Shown one piece after another: positions 18,790 through 28,076 of a DNA stretch of 64,000 bases. Source of the DNA: Mitsuokella multacida DSM 20544 (lineage in GTDB: Bacteria; Bacillota; Negativicutes; Selenomonadales; Selenomonadaceae); the NCBI RefSeq assembly GCF_000155955.1, contig NZ_GG697141.2, positions 328,114 through 392,113 on the forward strand, given 5' to 3'. Position numbers and translations under genes: made by a program. The notes beneath the pieces are model-generated. The model had not been told where the DNA came from. It ran no database searches and was given only the letters and a program-made list of their open reading frames with translations. Numbering within the stretch: the stretch's first letter is position 1; the number at the start of each line of letters is the position of its first letter.

Positions 18790-19033
18790 TGCGAGGAATG
18801 AGAGAAGTAATCCCTGAGACTTCCTTGAAGAGAGCGCTGGGCTGGTGTGACAGCGCAGGGAGAGGGGACGAAATACACTCAGGAGCAGCAGGCTGAAGAG
18901 AGTAGGCCCCGCCGGAATGCCACCGTTATCAGAGGCTAGGATATGTCAGTATCCGAAGTGAGAGGCTTGCGTCAGCAAGCAGGGTGGTACCACGGGTATA
19001 TCGGCTCGTCCCTGTAGAGGGGCGGGCTTTTTC
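18790..19033 (+). promoter_or_regulatory. T-box riboswitch, probably tyrosine-specific
   Basis: The leader contains the T-box sequence AGGGTGGTACCACGG (18981-18995) and ends in a terminator: GCTCGTCCCT (19004-19013), loop GTAG, AGGGGCGGGC (19018-19027), then T5. Stem I closes with CCTGAG near 18813 pairing with CTCAGG (18878-18883). The specifier loop just before that closing strand reads AATACA, giving UAC (Tyr) at 18874-18876 followed by the usual purine. Uncharged tRNA-Tyr would favour the antiterminator and switch on aroF and tyrA, matching the pathway. Codon assignment is by position in the folded stem. Confidence 0.9.
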
Positions 19034-19066
19034 TATTCTTCGGGGGATTGTCAGGAGGAATTCATT

Positions 19067-20080
19067 ATGATCATTGTCATGAAACCAGATGCTACGAAAG
19101 AGAATATCCAGAAAGTAGAAGAGCGCCTGCAGCAGGTCGGCCTCAAGGCCCATCTGTCGACGGGCGAGGACTGCACGATCATCGGCGTCATCGGCGACCG
19201 CAAGAAGATCGCCAACCTCGAGGTCAGCATGCTCGAGGGCGTCGAGAAGACCGTGCGCATCACGGAGAAATACAAGCTCGTCAGCCGCCACTTCCATCCG
19301 GAGGACACGATTGTCGATGTCGACGGCGTCAAGATCGGCGGTAAGGAAGTCGTCGTCATGGCAGGCCCGTGCTCGGTCGAGAGCATCGAGCAGCTGCGCG
19401 AGGCCGCCAAGGCGGTCAAGGCGGGCGGCGCGAAATTCCTGCGCGGCGGCGCGTTCAAGCCGCGCACGAGCCCGTACGACTTCCAGGGCCTGGCTGAAGA
19501 GGGCCTCAAGATGCTGCGCGAGGTAGCCGATGAAGAAGGCCTCAAGGTCGTCACGGAAATCGTCGACAAGGACGACATCGAGCTCGTCGGCAAGTACGCC
19601 GACATCTACCAGGTCGGCGCGCGCAACATGCAGAACTTCCAGCTCCTCAAGGCGCTCGGCAAGGCTAAGAAGCCGGTCATGCTCAAGCGCGGCCTCGCGG
19701 CGACCATCAGCGAATGGCTCAATGCGGCGGAGTACATCATGGCGGGCGGCAACGAGCAGGTCATCTTCTGTGAGCGCGGTATCCGCACGTACGAGACGTT
19801 CACGCGCAATACGCTCGACCTCAGCGCCGTTGCAGCCATCAAGGAGCTCTCGCATCTGCCGATCATCGTCGACCCGAGTCATGGCACGGGCCGCTGGGAG
19901 ATGGTGCGCCCGATGGCGCGCGCCGCTGTCGCTGCTGGCTGCGACGGCTTGATCATCGAGGTACACCCGCATCCGGAGGTCGCACTCTCTGACGGCGACC
20001 AGAGCCTCACACCGAAGAACTTCAATGCTCTGATGGGCGAGCTCGGCAAGATCTGTGATGTCATGGGGCGCACGTTATGA
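19067..20080 (+). CDS. aroF: 3-Deoxy-7-phosphoheptulonate (DAHP) synthase
   Basis: The 337-residue enzyme condenses phosphoenolpyruvate and erythrose 4-phosphate, the first step of aromatic amino acid synthesis. It is the AroA-beta/type Ib form: an N-terminal ferredoxin-like regulatory domain (about residues 1-70) precedes the barrel, which contains [19 protein letters not shown] and DPSHGTGRW. The N-terminal domain in this class often mediates inhibition by tyrosine or phenylalanine. A strong ribosome binding site (AGGAGGAATTC) precedes the ATG. It is controlled by the tyrosine T-box and coupled to tyrA through an ATGA overlap. Confidence 0.95.
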   Translation: MIIVMKPDATKENIQKVEERLQQVGLKAHLSTGEDCTIIGVIGDRKKIANLEVSMLEGVEKTVRITEKYKLVSRHFHPEDTIVDVDGVKIGGKEVVVMAGPCSVESIEQLREAAKAVKAGGAKFLRGGAFKPRTSPYDFQGLAEEGLKMLREVADEEGLKVVTEIVDKDDIELVGKYADIYQVGARNMQNFQLLKALGKAKKPVMLKRGLAATISEWLNAAEYIMAGGNEQVIFCERGIRTYETFTRNTLDLSAVAAIKELSHLPIIVDPSHGTGRWEMVRPMARAAVAAGCDGLIIEVHPHPEVALSDGDQSLTPKNFNALMGELGKICDVMGRTL

Positions 20081-20967
20081 GCTGCCTCAAACTTGCCATC
20101 ATCGGCGTTGGACTCATCGGCGGCTCGCTCGGGCTCTGCCTCAAGGACAAGCTCGGCGAGGACATCTACATCACGGGACTCTGCCGCCATCAGGCCTCGA
20201 TGGACCGGGCCGTCGAGCTCGGGGCTGTCGACTACGCTTCTGCCGACGTCGAGGCGGTCGTCCGCGATGCCGACATCGTCTTCCTGAGCCCGCCCGTGCT
20301 GCAGATTGTGCCGATGGTGGAGAAAATCCTGCCGTACCTCAAGAAGGGCTGCATCCTGACGGATGCGGGCAGCACAAAAGGCTACATCTGGCAACATTTG
20401 CAGAAGATCCTGCCGCCGGACATCTACTACATCGCCGGCCATCCGATGACGGGCCGCGAGAAGAGCGGCGTCGATGCCGCGATGAAGGACCTCTTCGTCG
20501 GTAAAGCGTACGTCATCGTCGAGGACACGGGCGCACCGCCGGAGGCCCACGAGAAGCTCATGAGCGTGCTCAAATACACGGGCGCGAACTTCACGACGCT
20601 TGACATCGCCAAGCACGACCGCTGCGCGTCTGTCATCAGCCATGTACCGCATGTCACGGCCGCCGCGCTCGTCACGCTGCTCGACCGTTCGGGTGACGAC
20701 CGCGAGTCCTGCATCAAGCTCATCGGCGGCGGCTTCCGCGACACGACGCGCATCGCCTCGTCGAATGCCGATATGTGGGCCGACATCTGCATGACGAACG
20801 GCGAGGCCATCGCGAGCGATCTGCGGCAGCTGCAGACCATCCTCGGCGAGGTCATCACAGCCGTCGAGCATCACGACCGCCAGACCGTCCACGATTACTT
20901 TGCGGCGTCCAAGGAACTGCGCGACCATCTCCTGCAAGATGCCAGCAAGAAGTTCGACCCTAACTGA
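20077..20967 (+). CDS. tyrA: Prephenate dehydrogenase
   Basis: The 296-residue enzyme oxidatively decarboxylates prephenate to 4-hydroxyphenylpyruvate for tyrosine synthesis. The NAD-binding loop is GVGLIGGS (residues 10-17). The catalytic region includes DAGSTKG and GHPMTGREKSG, and SHVPHVTAAAL follows. There is no C-terminal ACT domain, so regulation is likely through the T-box rather than direct feedback. Its ATG overlaps the aroF stop codon. Confidence 0.94.
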   Translation: MSCLKLAIIGVGLIGGSLGLCLKDKLGEDIYITGLCRHQASMDRAVELGAVDYASADVEAVVRDADIVFLSPPVLQIVPMVEKILPYLKKGCILTDAGSTKGYIWQHLQKILPPDIYYIAGHPMTGREKSGVDAAMKDLFVGKAYVIVEDTGAPPEAHEKLMSVLKYTGANFTTLDIAKHDRCASVISHVPHVTAAALVTLLDRSGDDRESCIKLIGGGFRDTTRIASSNADMWADICMTNGEAIASDLRQLQTILGEVITAVEHHDRQTVHDYFAASKELRDHLLQDASKKFDPN

Positions 20968-20975
20968 GTATGTCC

Positions 20976-21025
20976 AACACCCGTGCACTGGGATATCCAT
21001 ATCCTGGCGCATGGGTGTTTCTTTT
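20976..21025 (+). terminator. Terminator of aroF-tyrA
   Basis: AACACCCGTGC (20976-20986) pairs with GCATGGGTGTT (21009-21019) with one G-U pair, followed by TCTTTT. The loop is long and partly self-complementary. Confidence 0.75.
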
Positions 21026-21082
21026 GCTAAAATTTGCTATAATAGGAGCAAGAGATTGCGTAAGACGAAAGGTGACCTAAAC

Positions 21083-21499
21083 ATGAAAGTCGATTTAAAG
21101 GATTTAGCGGCGGCTTTTGCCCAGTCGGATGTGCGCCAGGGCTATGTGGACATCCGGGCGGGCAAGGTCGTCATGATGGCGGACGACATGGCCGAGGAAG
21201 AGGCCATGCACCACGCCTTCGCGATGGAAGAGGATTGGGAGCACTACATCCCCATCCCGAACATCATGGACGAGGATGAGACGGCGATGATGCATGCGTT
21301 CGCGGAATCGCGCCCGCGCGAGGATGTCAAAGAGCGCCTGCGCGAGGCACTGCAAGGCGCAGGTGCCGTGACGCGCTTCCATCATCAGGTCCGCCATCTG
21401 CTGCTCAAGCCAGCTTGGGATGCCTTCAAGCAGGACTACCTGCTGCAGGCCGCGCGCGACTGGTGTGAGGAGAATGCTGTCGAATACCGGGAACCGTAA
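21083..21499 (+). CDS. UPF0158 family protein
   Basis: The 138-residue acidic protein resembles UPF0158 proteins, which have an N-terminal module (MKVDLKDLAAAFAQSDVRQGYVD) and an aromatic C-terminal half with WCEENAVEY. The function is unknown. The ATG at 21083 has AAGGTGACC upstream, and a TATAAT-type -10 lies near 21036. The frame stays open far upstream through the terminator, which I discount. It is probably transcribed alone. Confidence 0.75.
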   Translation: MKVDLKDLAAAFAQSDVRQGYVDIRAGKVVMMADDMAEEEAMHHAFAMEEDWEHYIPIPNIMDEDETAMMHAFAESRPREDVKERLREALQGAGAVTRFHHQVRHLLLKPAWDAFKQDYLLQAARDWCEENAVEYREP

Positions 21500-21562
21500 T
21501 AGCGCTTGCCGGTGTTGAGATAGATTGTAAGAACTGTTGTATCTGAATAGGAGGTCTTTTCT

Positions 21563-21958
21563 ATGTCTTTGATCAAAGGATTGCATCACGCTGCACTTAA
21601 GTGCAGCTGCCAGGCGGAATTCCAGGAAGCCATCCACTTCTACAAGGAAGTCCTCGGCCTGCCCGTGAAGCGCAGCTGGGGTGAAGGTGAGGAAGCTGGC
21701 ATCATGTTCGATACCGGCGCCGGCCTCATCGAAATCTTTGCCAAGGGCGGCGAGAACCACAGCGAAGGCTCCGTGCGCCACTTCGCTCTGGCCACCGACG
21801 ACACGGACGCCTGTGTCAAGGCCATCCGCGAGGCAGGTTACAAGATCACCGTCGAGCCAACGTCTATGACCATCCCCGCAGAGACCCCGTTCCCCGTTCG
21901 CATCGCCTTCGCCGTGGGCCCCTGCGGCGAGACCATCGAGCTCTTCAAGGAATGCTGA
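21563..21958 (+). CDS. VOC-family (glyoxalase/bleomycin resistance-like) protein
   Basis: The 131-residue protein has two beta-alpha-beta-beta-beta modules of the vicinal oxygen chelate fold. Likely metal ligands are H8 or H9 (KGLHHAALKC), E57 (IEIFAKG), H73 (VRHFAL) and E126 (GETIELFKEC). Family members include lactoylglutathione lyases and dioxygenases; the reaction here is not known. AGGAGGTCTTTTCT precedes the ATG. The next gene overlaps its end by seven bases, so the two are coupled. Confidence 0.85.
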   Translation: MSLIKGLHHAALKCSCQAEFQEAIHFYKEVLGLPVKRSWGEGEEAGIMFDTGAGLIEIFAKGGENHSEGSVRHFALATDDTDACVKAIREAGYKITVEPTSMTIPAETPFPVRIAFAVGPCGETIELFKEC

Positions 21959-22533
21959 ATGCAGGGAAGGTGGTAGGCGGTGTGCTGGTATTGCTGGCCG
22001 TCTGCCTGCCTCTTGGAAGCACATCGTCATCTGCTGCGGCACAGCCACGGGACGCCGTGAGACCCCCTATCTCTGTCGTGACAGATGGAGGCGACAACGG
22101 CCTGAGCTCGGCAGTCCGCGCTCAGGCGGCCCTGAAGGCTCGTATTGCCCTCAAATATCGTGAGATGGCGGTCATCAGTGATGATCAGTACAGGATCACG
22201 CAGACCGCCATCCGCGACAACCACGCGCATCAGACACCGCTCCATACGAGTGAGATGCTTTTTAGCAAATGTATGCATGACGGGCGCTACAGCGAGGCCA
22301 GTATCATCGCCTCTCTGGCGGTGCTCGACAGCAATACGCCCGTTGAGCGCGCGCATTTCACGCTCCTGCAGGCAGAAGCGTGCCTTTTGCGCCAGGATGA
22401 TTTGCACGCCATCTGGCCGCTCCTCCAGCAGGCTAGCAATGACCTCGCCTCTGCTGCGGGTACGCATGACGATTCTTGGCAGCAGGCAAAGGCGATGCTC
22501 GATGAGATGCAGGATGCCCTGCTGACGAACTGA
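21952..22533 (+). CDS. Secreted hypothetical protein, 193 residues
   Basis: I do not recognise this protein. The first 30 residues (MLNAGKVVGGVLVLLAVCLP...) form a signal peptide with likely cleavage near SSSAAAQ. The mature part is helical and rich in Ala, Gln and Leu. It looks like TPR-type or periplasmic helical repeats (HFTLLQAEACLLRQDDLHAIWPLLQQ region), but I cannot assign a domain. The start overlaps the VOC gene. A terminator follows. Confidence 0.7.
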   Translation: MLNAGKVVGGVLVLLAVCLPLGSTSSSAAAQPRDAVRPPISVVTDGGDNGLSSAVRAQAALKARIALKYREMAVISDDQYRITQTAIRDNHAHQTPLHTSEMLFSKCMHDGRYSEASIIASLAVLDSNTPVERAHFTLLQAEACLLRQDDLHAIWPLLQQASNDLASAAGTHDDSWQQAKAMLDEMQDALLTN

Positions 22534-22546
22534 ATACTAGGAGATT

Positions 22547-22586
22547 TCCGCATGGTGTCGGCTGGCTGACGTCATGCGGATTTTTG
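22547..22586 (+). terminator. Intrinsic terminator
   Basis: TCCGCATG (22547-22554) pairs with CATGCGGA (22573-22580), followed by T5, with an inner GTC/GAC stem. Confidence 0.85.
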
Positions 22587-22684
22587 TCAGGATATTTATC
22601 TGATGAGATAAATATGGGTGAATAGTGAGATGCTGCTGAGAAAAATCGTTTTTTATGCTGATATCGTGCAAAGATAAACATTTT

Positions 22685-22708
22685 GTCTATTGTATACATA
22701 CAATAGAC
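22685..22708. promoter_or_regulatory. Perfect 24-bp inverted repeat before the urea operon promoter
   Basis: The arms GTCTATTGTAT (22685-22695) and ATACAATAGAC (22698-22708) are perfectly complementary, with a 2-bp centre. It ends two bases before the -35 element, a position that suits an activator or a blocking repressor. The TTGTAT-N2-ATACAA core resembles GntR-type operators, but no regulator gene is adjacent. Confidence 0.75.
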
Positions 22709-22710
22709 TG

Positions 22711-22739
22711 TTGACAAAACATACAGGTAGCCTTACAAT
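22711..22739 (+). promoter_or_regulatory. Promoter of the urt-ure operon
   Basis: TTGACA (22711-22716), 17-bp spacer, TACAAT (22734-22739). Only one base differs from the full sigma-A consensus. Confidence 0.85.
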
Positions 22740-22762
22740 AGGACCATATCCAGTTGAGCAAC

Positions 22763-22812
22763 GGGGCTCATGATTCAGTGTATTGGCACGGATCATGAGC
22801 CCCGCTTCGTTT
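22763..22812 (+). terminator. Terminator-like attenuator hairpin in the urt leader
   Basis: GGGGCTCATGAT (22763-22774) and ATCATGAGCCCC (22792-22803) form a perfect 12-bp stem with a 17-base loop, followed by GCTTCGTTTTA. It lies about 15 bases after the expected transcription start and about 85 bases before urtA, so it can only act within this leader. No matching riboswitch class was recognised. Confidence 0.65.
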
Positions 22813-22889
22813 TACTGGGTGCAGATTTTCTCGAGAAAATGCCGCCGTTGGAATTATAGATGAGTTCAACAAGAAAGCGAAGTGTGGAT

Positions 22890-24122
22890 ATGAGAATGTG
22901 GAAAAAACTGCTGGGAATTTCTCTCCTGGCTTCAAGTCTGCTAGTCACGGGCTGTGGCGGAGACAGTGCCATGAGCGGCAATACGAGCAACGCTTCGGGC
23001 GATACGGTAAAAGTCGGACTGCTTCATTCCCTGAGCGGTACGATGGCGATCAGTGAGACGTCTGTACGCGATGCCGAGAAACTCGCTATCCAAGAAATCA
23101 ATGATCAGGGCGGCGTCTTGGGCAAGAAAATCGAGATTGTCGAGGAAGACGGTGCCTCGGATCCGCAGATCTTCTCGGAAAAAGCCAAGAAACTCCTGAT
23201 GAATGATAAAGTTGCGACCATCTTTGGATGCTGGACGAGTGCTTCGCGCAAGGCAGTGAAACCAGTCGTGGAGGGCTCGAACGGTCTTCTGTGGTACCCG
23301 ACCCAGTACGAAGGCATGGAGCAGTCGAAAAACATCATGTACATGGGTGCTGCTCCGAATCAGCAGATTGTACCGGCTATCGAGTACTTGCTGAAGAACG
23401 GCAGGAAGAAGATGTTCCTCGTCGGCAGCGACTATGTATTCCCTCAGACAGCGAACCGCATCATCAAGGCGCAGCTCGCCGCAGAGGGTGGTGAGGTTGT
23501 CGGCGAAGAGTACACTCCGATGGGATATACGGATTACGCGACGATTATCAGCAAAATCAAGGCCGCCAACCCCGATGTCATCGTCAATACGTTGAACGGT
23601 GACTCCAACGTGGCGTTCTTCAAGCAGCTGAAAGATGCCGGCGTAACAGCAGAAGCATGCCCGGTCATGTCGTTCTCGATTGCCGAAGAAGAAATCAAGG
23701 GCATCGGTGCCGAGAACATCGCTGGCGACCTCGTCTCGTGGGACTATTACCAGACGACCAAGACGCCGGCCAACGAGAAGTTCGTCGCGGCCTATAAGAA
23801 AGCATACGGCGAAGACCGTGTCACGGATGATCCGATTGAAGCCGCTTACGACGCCGTCTACCTCTGGAAGGCCGCTGTAGAGAAAGCAGGCAGCTTCGAT
23901 GTTGACAAGGTCCGTGCGGCAGCCGGTGGCATCAGCTTCGATGCGCCGGAAGGCACGGTCAAGATTGACGGTGACAACCAGCATCTGTATAAATACGTGC
24001 GTATCGGCAAGGTCAATAGCAACGGCCTCATCGATGAAGTCTTTGCGACGGACCCCATCAAGCCAGATCCATTCCTCAAGACGTATGACTGGGCCAAAGG
24101 CCTGAGTGCAGAAGCGCAGTAA
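22890..24122 (+). CDS. urtA: Urea ABC transporter substrate-binding lipoprotein
   Basis: The 410-residue protein is a branched-chain-type (Type I) periplasmic binding protein. It has a lipoprotein signal (LLVTGC lipobox) and then [17 protein letters not shown]. The motifs [17 protein letters not shown] and [11 protein letters not shown] are typical of UrtA/FmdD short-chain amide and urea binders. It captures urea outside the membrane and hands it to UrtBC. I chose the ATG at 22890 because [16 protein letters not shown] is a standard signal start. An in-frame ATG 30 bases upstream is possible. It is the first of twelve same-direction genes. Confidence 0.92.
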   Translation: MRMWKKLLGISLLASSLLVTGCGGDSAMSGNTSNASGDTVKVGLLHSLSGTMAISETSVRDAEKLAIQEINDQGGVLGKKIEIVEEDGASDPQIFSEKAKKLLMNDKVATIFGCWTSASRKAVKPVVEGSNGLLWYPTQYEGMEQSKNIMYMGAAPNQQIVPAIEYLLKNGRKKMFLVGSDYVFPQTANRIIKAQLAAEGGEVVGEEYTPMGYTDYATIISKIKAANPDVIVNTLNGDSNVAFFKQLKDAGVTAEACPVMSFSIAEEEIKGIGAENIAGDLVSWDYYQTTKTPANEKFVAAYKKAYGEDRVTDDPIEAAYDAVYLWKAAVEKAGSFDVDKVRAAAGGISFDAPEGTVKIDGDNQHLYKYVRIGKVNSNGLIDEVFATDPIKPDPFLKTYDWAKGLSAEAQ

Positions 24123-24207
24123 AAGCGTTTGACGTAGAGGAAGTGCAGGAGATGCGAGGCAATAGCAGCGCATATCCTGCACTTATTTATGAAAAAGAGA
24201 GGCATTT

Positions 24208-25098
24208 ATGGATATTCTTACCATCTTATTCAATGGCCTGAGCCTTTCGTCCATCCTGCTGCTGGCAGCACTGGGATTGGCCATCACGTTCGGCCTCATG
24301 GGCATCATCAATATGGCGCACGGGGAATTCATCATGGTCGGTGCCTATACGACGTATGTCGTGCAGGGACTCCTGATGCCTGTCCTCGGCGATGGCTATT
24401 TCTTCGTTTCCATCGTGCTCGCCTTCCTAGTGGCAGCTGTCTTCGGCATGATACTGGAAGTCGTCGTCATACGGCGCCTGTACGGGCGTCCGACGGACAG
24501 CCTGCTCGCGACATGGGGCGTCAGCCTCATCCTGCAGCAGCTCGCGCGCAGCATCTTCGGCGCACCGAATGTCAATGTCGTAGCGCCGGCATTCCTCGGT
24601 GGCAGCATCTCCCTCTTGGGCGTCTCGATGTCCTACAAACGACTCTTCATCTTAGCACTGGTGCTGGCCTGCCTCGTCGGCGTCTGGGCCTTCCTGTACC
24701 ATACGGACTTTGGCCGCAAGATGCGGGCCTGCATCCAGAACCGTGACATGGCACAGTGCCTAGGCATTCGCTCGAAGCGTATCGATTGCCTGACGTTTGC
24801 GCTCGGCAGCGGTCTGGCGGGCATCGCGGGCTGCGCCTTGACGCTGCTCGGCTCCATCGGCCCGACGCTCGGGCAGAACTATATCGTCGATACCTTTATG
24901 GTCGTCGTGCTCGGCGGTGTGGGCAAGCTGATTGGCTGCATCTCGGGGGCCCTGATCATCGGCGTGGCAGGGACTGTCTTCGAATTCGGCAGCACAGCAT
25001 CCATTGCAAAAGCTGCAGTGCTGTTTCTCGTCATCCTGTTCCTGCAGAAAAAGCCACAGGGGCTTTTCGCTCTGCGCAGTCGTTCTCTTGATGATTGA
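24208..25098 (+). CDS. urtB: Urea ABC transporter permease UrtB
   Basis: The 296-residue permease of the LivH class has about eight membrane segments. Typical motifs are AALGLAITFGLMGIINMAHGE (core: FGLMGIINMAHGE), the loop with MRACIQNRDMAQCLGI, and VVVLGGVGKLIGCISGALIIG near the end. It forms half of the membrane channel for urea uptake. An 85-base gap separates it from urtA; AAAGAGAGGCATTT upstream of the ATG is the ribosome binding site. No separate hydrolytic domain is present. Confidence 0.92.
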   Translation: MDILTILFNGLSLSSILLLAALGLAITFGLMGIINMAHGEFIMVGAYTTYVVQGLLMPVLGDGYFFVSIVLAFLVAAVFGMILEVVVIRRLYGRPTDSLLATWGVSLILQQLARSIFGAPNVNVVAPAFLGGSISLLGVSMSYKRLFILALVLACLVGVWAFLYHTDFGRKMRACIQNRDMAQCLGIRSKRIDCLTFALGSGLAGIAGCALTLLGSIGPTLGQNYIVDTFMVVVLGGVGKLIGCISGALIIGVAGTVFEFGSTASIAKAAVLFLVILFLQKKPQGLFALRSRSLDD

Positions 25099-25116
25099 GA
25101 AAGGAGGCCTTGTACT

Positions 25117-26223
25117 TTGGGTATCAAATATTGGTTCCGGGACAAGAAGAATCTTGTCTTCATTCTCTTGGTCTTGGCGCTGCTCACGATGCCATTCGTG
25201 CTGACACTCTTCCGCCTGACCCTGCTCGGCAAATTCCTCTGCTATGCAATCGTGGCGCTCGGTATCGACCTCATCTGGGGCTATACGGGCATCCTGAGCC
25301 TCGGCCACGGTGTATTCTTCGGGTTAGGCGCGTATGCGATGGCGATGCATCTGAAGCTCGTGGCCAGTGGCAGTTCGCTGCCGGAATTCATGGTAACGGG
25401 CGGCTTGACGCAGCTGCCAGCATTCTGGAAGCCGTTTGCATCTGCGCCGTTTGCCTTCTTGGCAATCATCGCTCTGCCGCTGCTACTGGCTCTCATTGTG
25501 GGATTCTCTACCTTCAAGAACCGCATCAAGGGCGTTTACTTTTCCATCTTGTCGCAGGCACTTGCTTGGGCTTTCGTGACCATCTTTGTCGGCATGCAGG
25601 CGTATACGGGCGGCAGTAATGGCATCACGGGCTTCACAACATTGCTGGGCATCCAGCTCCAGAATCCGATGAACCTCGTTTCCTTCTATTATGTTGCCGT
25701 CGCTCTGCTTGTCGTGACGTACGTATTCTGCACCTGGCTCATGAGCCGTGGCATTGGCAAGATCCTCATCGCCATCCGCGATGGTGAGAACCGCACGTAT
25801 TTCACGGGCTATGATTCGAGCCGCTATAAGACGTTTGTCTACTGCATCTCAGCCATCATCACGGGCATTGCCGGTGCGATGTACGTGCTCTTTGCGGGCA
25901 TGATCTCGCCGAAAGAACTTGATATCGCCTTTTCGGTCGAGATGGTCATCTGGGTGGCCGTCGGCGGCCGCGGGACGCTCATCGGTGCTGTCATCGGTGC
26001 TCTGCTCGTCAATGCGATGAAGACGGGTATCAGTGAGACAGCTCCTGACATGTGGCTGTACTTCATCGGCCTGCTCTTCGTCCTCGTCGTGCTCTTCATG
26101 CCGAAGGGCCTTGTCGGAGTCTGTTCCGCTCTGTACGCTAAGGCACGGCCTTATCTGCCGGCCATGCCGGCATTCTTCGGTGGCAGACGCCGTACCTGCA
26201 AGAGAAAGGAGATGGCATCATGA
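25117..26223 (+). CDS. urtC: Urea ABC transporter permease UrtC
   Basis: The 368-residue permease of the LivM class is the partner of UrtB. Landmarks are DLIWGYTGILSLGHGVFFGLGAYAMAMH (core: GILSLGHGVFFGLGAYA) and the later VAVGGRGTLIGAVIGA. The start is a TTG at 25117 with a perfect AAGGAGG nine bases upstream; it yields MGIKYWFRDKKNL. Its stop overlaps the urtD start (ATGA), showing coupled translation. Confidence 0.92.
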   Translation: MGIKYWFRDKKNLVFILLVLALLTMPFVLTLFRLTLLGKFLCYAIVALGIDLIWGYTGILSLGHGVFFGLGAYAMAMHLKLVASGSSLPEFMVTGGLTQLPAFWKPFASAPFAFLAIIALPLLLALIVGFSTFKNRIKGVYFSILSQALAWAFVTIFVGMQAYTGGSNGITGFTTLLGIQLQNPMNLVSFYYVAVALLVVTYVFCTWLMSRGIGKILIAIRDGENRTYFTGYDSSRYKTFVYCISAIITGIAGAMYVLFAGMISPKELDIAFSVEMVIWVAVGGRGTLIGAVIGALLVNAMKTGISETAPDMWLYFIGLLFVLVVLFMPKGLVGVCSALYAKARPYLPAMPAFFGGRRRTCKRKEMAS

Positions 26224-27008
26224 TACGTCATTCTGGCAACAAAGAGAGCGCCACAGATGCGCTCTTGAGCCTCAAGCACATATCCGTTGAATTCGACGGC
26301 TTCAAGGCCGTCAACGATGTGACGACTTCTATCGCGCCGCATGAAATTCACTTCTTCATCGGTCCGAACGGAGCAGGCAAGACGACATTGCTCGACGTCA
26401 TCTGCGGCAAGACGAAACCATCTGCTGGCGAAGTCGATTATGCGGACATCGGCAACATACTGAAGTTGAAGGAATTCGAGATTGTCAAGAAAGGCATCTG
26501 CCGAAAATTCCAGGTGCCATCGACTTTTGTCAATCTCAGTGTCTACGACAATATGCGCATTGCGCTGAATCACGACAAGAGCGTGTTCGGCTCGCTGTTC
26601 ATGCGCAAGCGCTATCTTGATACGCGGAAGATCTACGAGGTGCTGAACCTCGTCGGTCTCGACAAGAAGAGCAAGGAGCGCGCAAAATCTCTGTCACACG
26701 GTGAGAAGCAGTGGCTCGAGATTGCGATGCTGCTCGTCGAGGAACCGAAGCTCCTGCTGCTCGACGAGCCGGTCGCTGGCATGGGACAGGCAGAAACGGA
26801 GAAGACAGCACGTATTCTCGAGGAAATCAAGGACCGCTGTGCTGTGGCCGTCGTCGAACACGATATGAACTTCGTCAAGAGCATCGCGGACGATGTGACG
26901 GTCATGCATGAAGGGGCCATCTTGACGGAGGGGACGGCGAATGAAGTCATGCAGAACAAGAAGGTCCAGGAGGTCTACCTTGGACGAGGGGAGGAGCAGC
27001 ATGCTTGA
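26220..27008 (+). CDS. urtD: Urea ABC transporter ATP-binding protein UrtD
   Basis: The 262-residue ABC ATPase of the LivG class has Walker A GPNGAGKTT, signature LSHGEKQWLEIAM, Walker B LLLLDEPVAGMG and the switch histidine in VVEHDMNF. The signature LSHGEKQ in place of LSGGQ is characteristic of UrtD proteins. It powers urea import at the inner face of the membrane. Its ATG overlaps the urtC stop, and its end overlaps urtE. Confidence 0.94.
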   Translation: MIRHSGNKESATDALLSLKHISVEFDGFKAVNDVTTSIAPHEIHFFIGPNGAGKTTLLDVICGKTKPSAGEVDYADIGNILKLKEFEIVKKGICRKFQVPSTFVNLSVYDNMRIALNHDKSVFGSLFMRKRYLDTRKIYEVLNLVGLDKKSKERAKSLSHGEKQWLEIAMLLVEEPKLLLLDEPVAGMGQAETEKTARILEEIKDRCAVAVVEHDMNFVKSIADDVTVMHEGAILTEGTANEVMQNKKVQEVYLGRGEEQHA

Positions 27009-27696
27009 GATCAAAGGGCTTACAGCATATTACGGAGAAAGTGAGATACTCCACGACATCAATCTTTCAGTGCCGGATGGCAAGATCATCGCGCTCGTCG
27101 GCCGCAATGGCGTCGGCAAGACGACGACGCTCAAGAGCATCATGGGCCTTGTCAAGACGCCAGCTGGCAGCATTGAGCTTTCTGGTGAAGAGCTCTTGAA
27201 GAAGCCGCCGTATGAACGGGCGCGCTGTGGCATCGGCTATGTGCCGCAAGGACGCGATATCTTCCCACAGATGACGGTGGCCGAGAATTTGCGGCTGGGT
27301 CTTGAAGTCTGCGGCGGGAAGAAGCAGGACCCGTCAGAGCTCTTCCACCTTTTCCCGATTGTCGAGAAATTCCTGCCGCGCAAGGGTGGCGACCTGTCCG
27401 GTGGTCAGCAGCAGCAACTGGCCATTGCCCGCGCGCTCATTGCTCATCCGAAACTTCTTCTGCTCGATGAGCCGACGGAAGGCATCCAGCCGTCTGTCAT
27501 CCAGGAAATCGGCGCCGCTATCCGCACCATCAATAAAGAGACAGGCCTTTCCATCCTGCTCGTCGAGCAGTATCTGGATTTTGCACTGGAGCTGGCTGAT
27601 GAATGCTACGTGATGGACAAGGGGCAGATCGTCCTGCACGTAGCGGCAGGAGAAGCGAAGAAAGAAGAGATCCAGCAGCATATGCTGGCATCCTGA
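27001..27696 (+). CDS. urtE: Urea ABC transporter ATP-binding protein UrtE
   Basis: The 231-residue ABC ATPase of the LivF class has Walker A GRNGVGKTT, signature LSGGQQQQLAIARAL, Walker B LLLLDEPTEGIQPSV and switch VEQY. The TEGIQPS stretch is typical of UrtE. The start is the ATG at 27001 (GGGGAGGAGC upstream), overlapping the end of urtD by eight bases. The frame is open further upstream but that lies inside urtD. Confidence 0.94.
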   Translation: MLEIKGLTAYYGESEILHDINLSVPDGKIIALVGRNGVGKTTTLKSIMGLVKTPAGSIELSGEELLKKPPYERARCGIGYVPQGRDIFPQMTVAENLRLGLEVCGGKKQDPSELFHLFPIVEKFLPRKGGDLSGGQQQQLAIARALIAHPKLLLLDEPTEGIQPSVIQEIGAAIRTINKETGLSILLVEQYLDFALELADECYVMDKGQIVLHVAAGEAKKEEIQQHMLAS

Positions 27697-27739
27697 AGCA
27701 TGGATATATGATAACAGATAGGAAGGAGACGATGACACG

Positions 27740-28042
27740 ATGCGATTGACGCCGCAGGATATGGAGAAACTCATGCTGCATTATGCGGGCAAGCTGGCAG
27801 AAGAGTGCAGGGCGAGAGGCCTAAAGCTCAATCATCCGGAAGCAGTGGCTTATCTGAGCATGGAGCTCATGGAGATGGCCCGCGACGGCCATACCGTCAC
27901 AGATATCATGGCAAGAGGACGGGAAATCCTCACGCGTGAAGATGTCATGGAGGGCGTACCAGAGATGATTCCCTCCGTACAGATTGAGGCGACGTTCCCC
28001 GATGGAACGAAGCTCGTGACCGTACATGAGCCAATCCAATGA
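27740..28042 (+). CDS. ureA: Urease gamma subunit
   Basis: The 100-residue small structural subunit of urease begins [20 protein letters not shown], and the family segment [11 protein letters not shown] is visible. It joins UreB and UreC in the nickel enzyme that hydrolyses urea to ammonia and carbamate. GGAAGGAGACGATG lies upstream. It follows urtE after 43 bases with no terminator, tying uptake to hydrolysis in one transcript. Unlike in Helicobacter, it is not fused to UreB. Confidence 0.95.
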   Translation: MRLTPQDMEKLMLHYAGKLAEECRARGLKLNHPEAVAYLSMELMEMARDGHTVTDIMARGREILTREDVMEGVPEMIPSVQIEATFPDGTKLVTVHEPIQ

Positions 28043-28076
28043 GCCAAAACAATGAATGGAGAAAGAAGGTCAGTGC

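Noticed and set aside
22685..22739. NtcA-type site (GTA-N8-TAC) at the urea promoter
   Set aside because: The GTA and TAC half-sites in the palindrome are only four bases apart, so the NtcA spacing does not fit, and NtcA is a cyanobacterial regulator.
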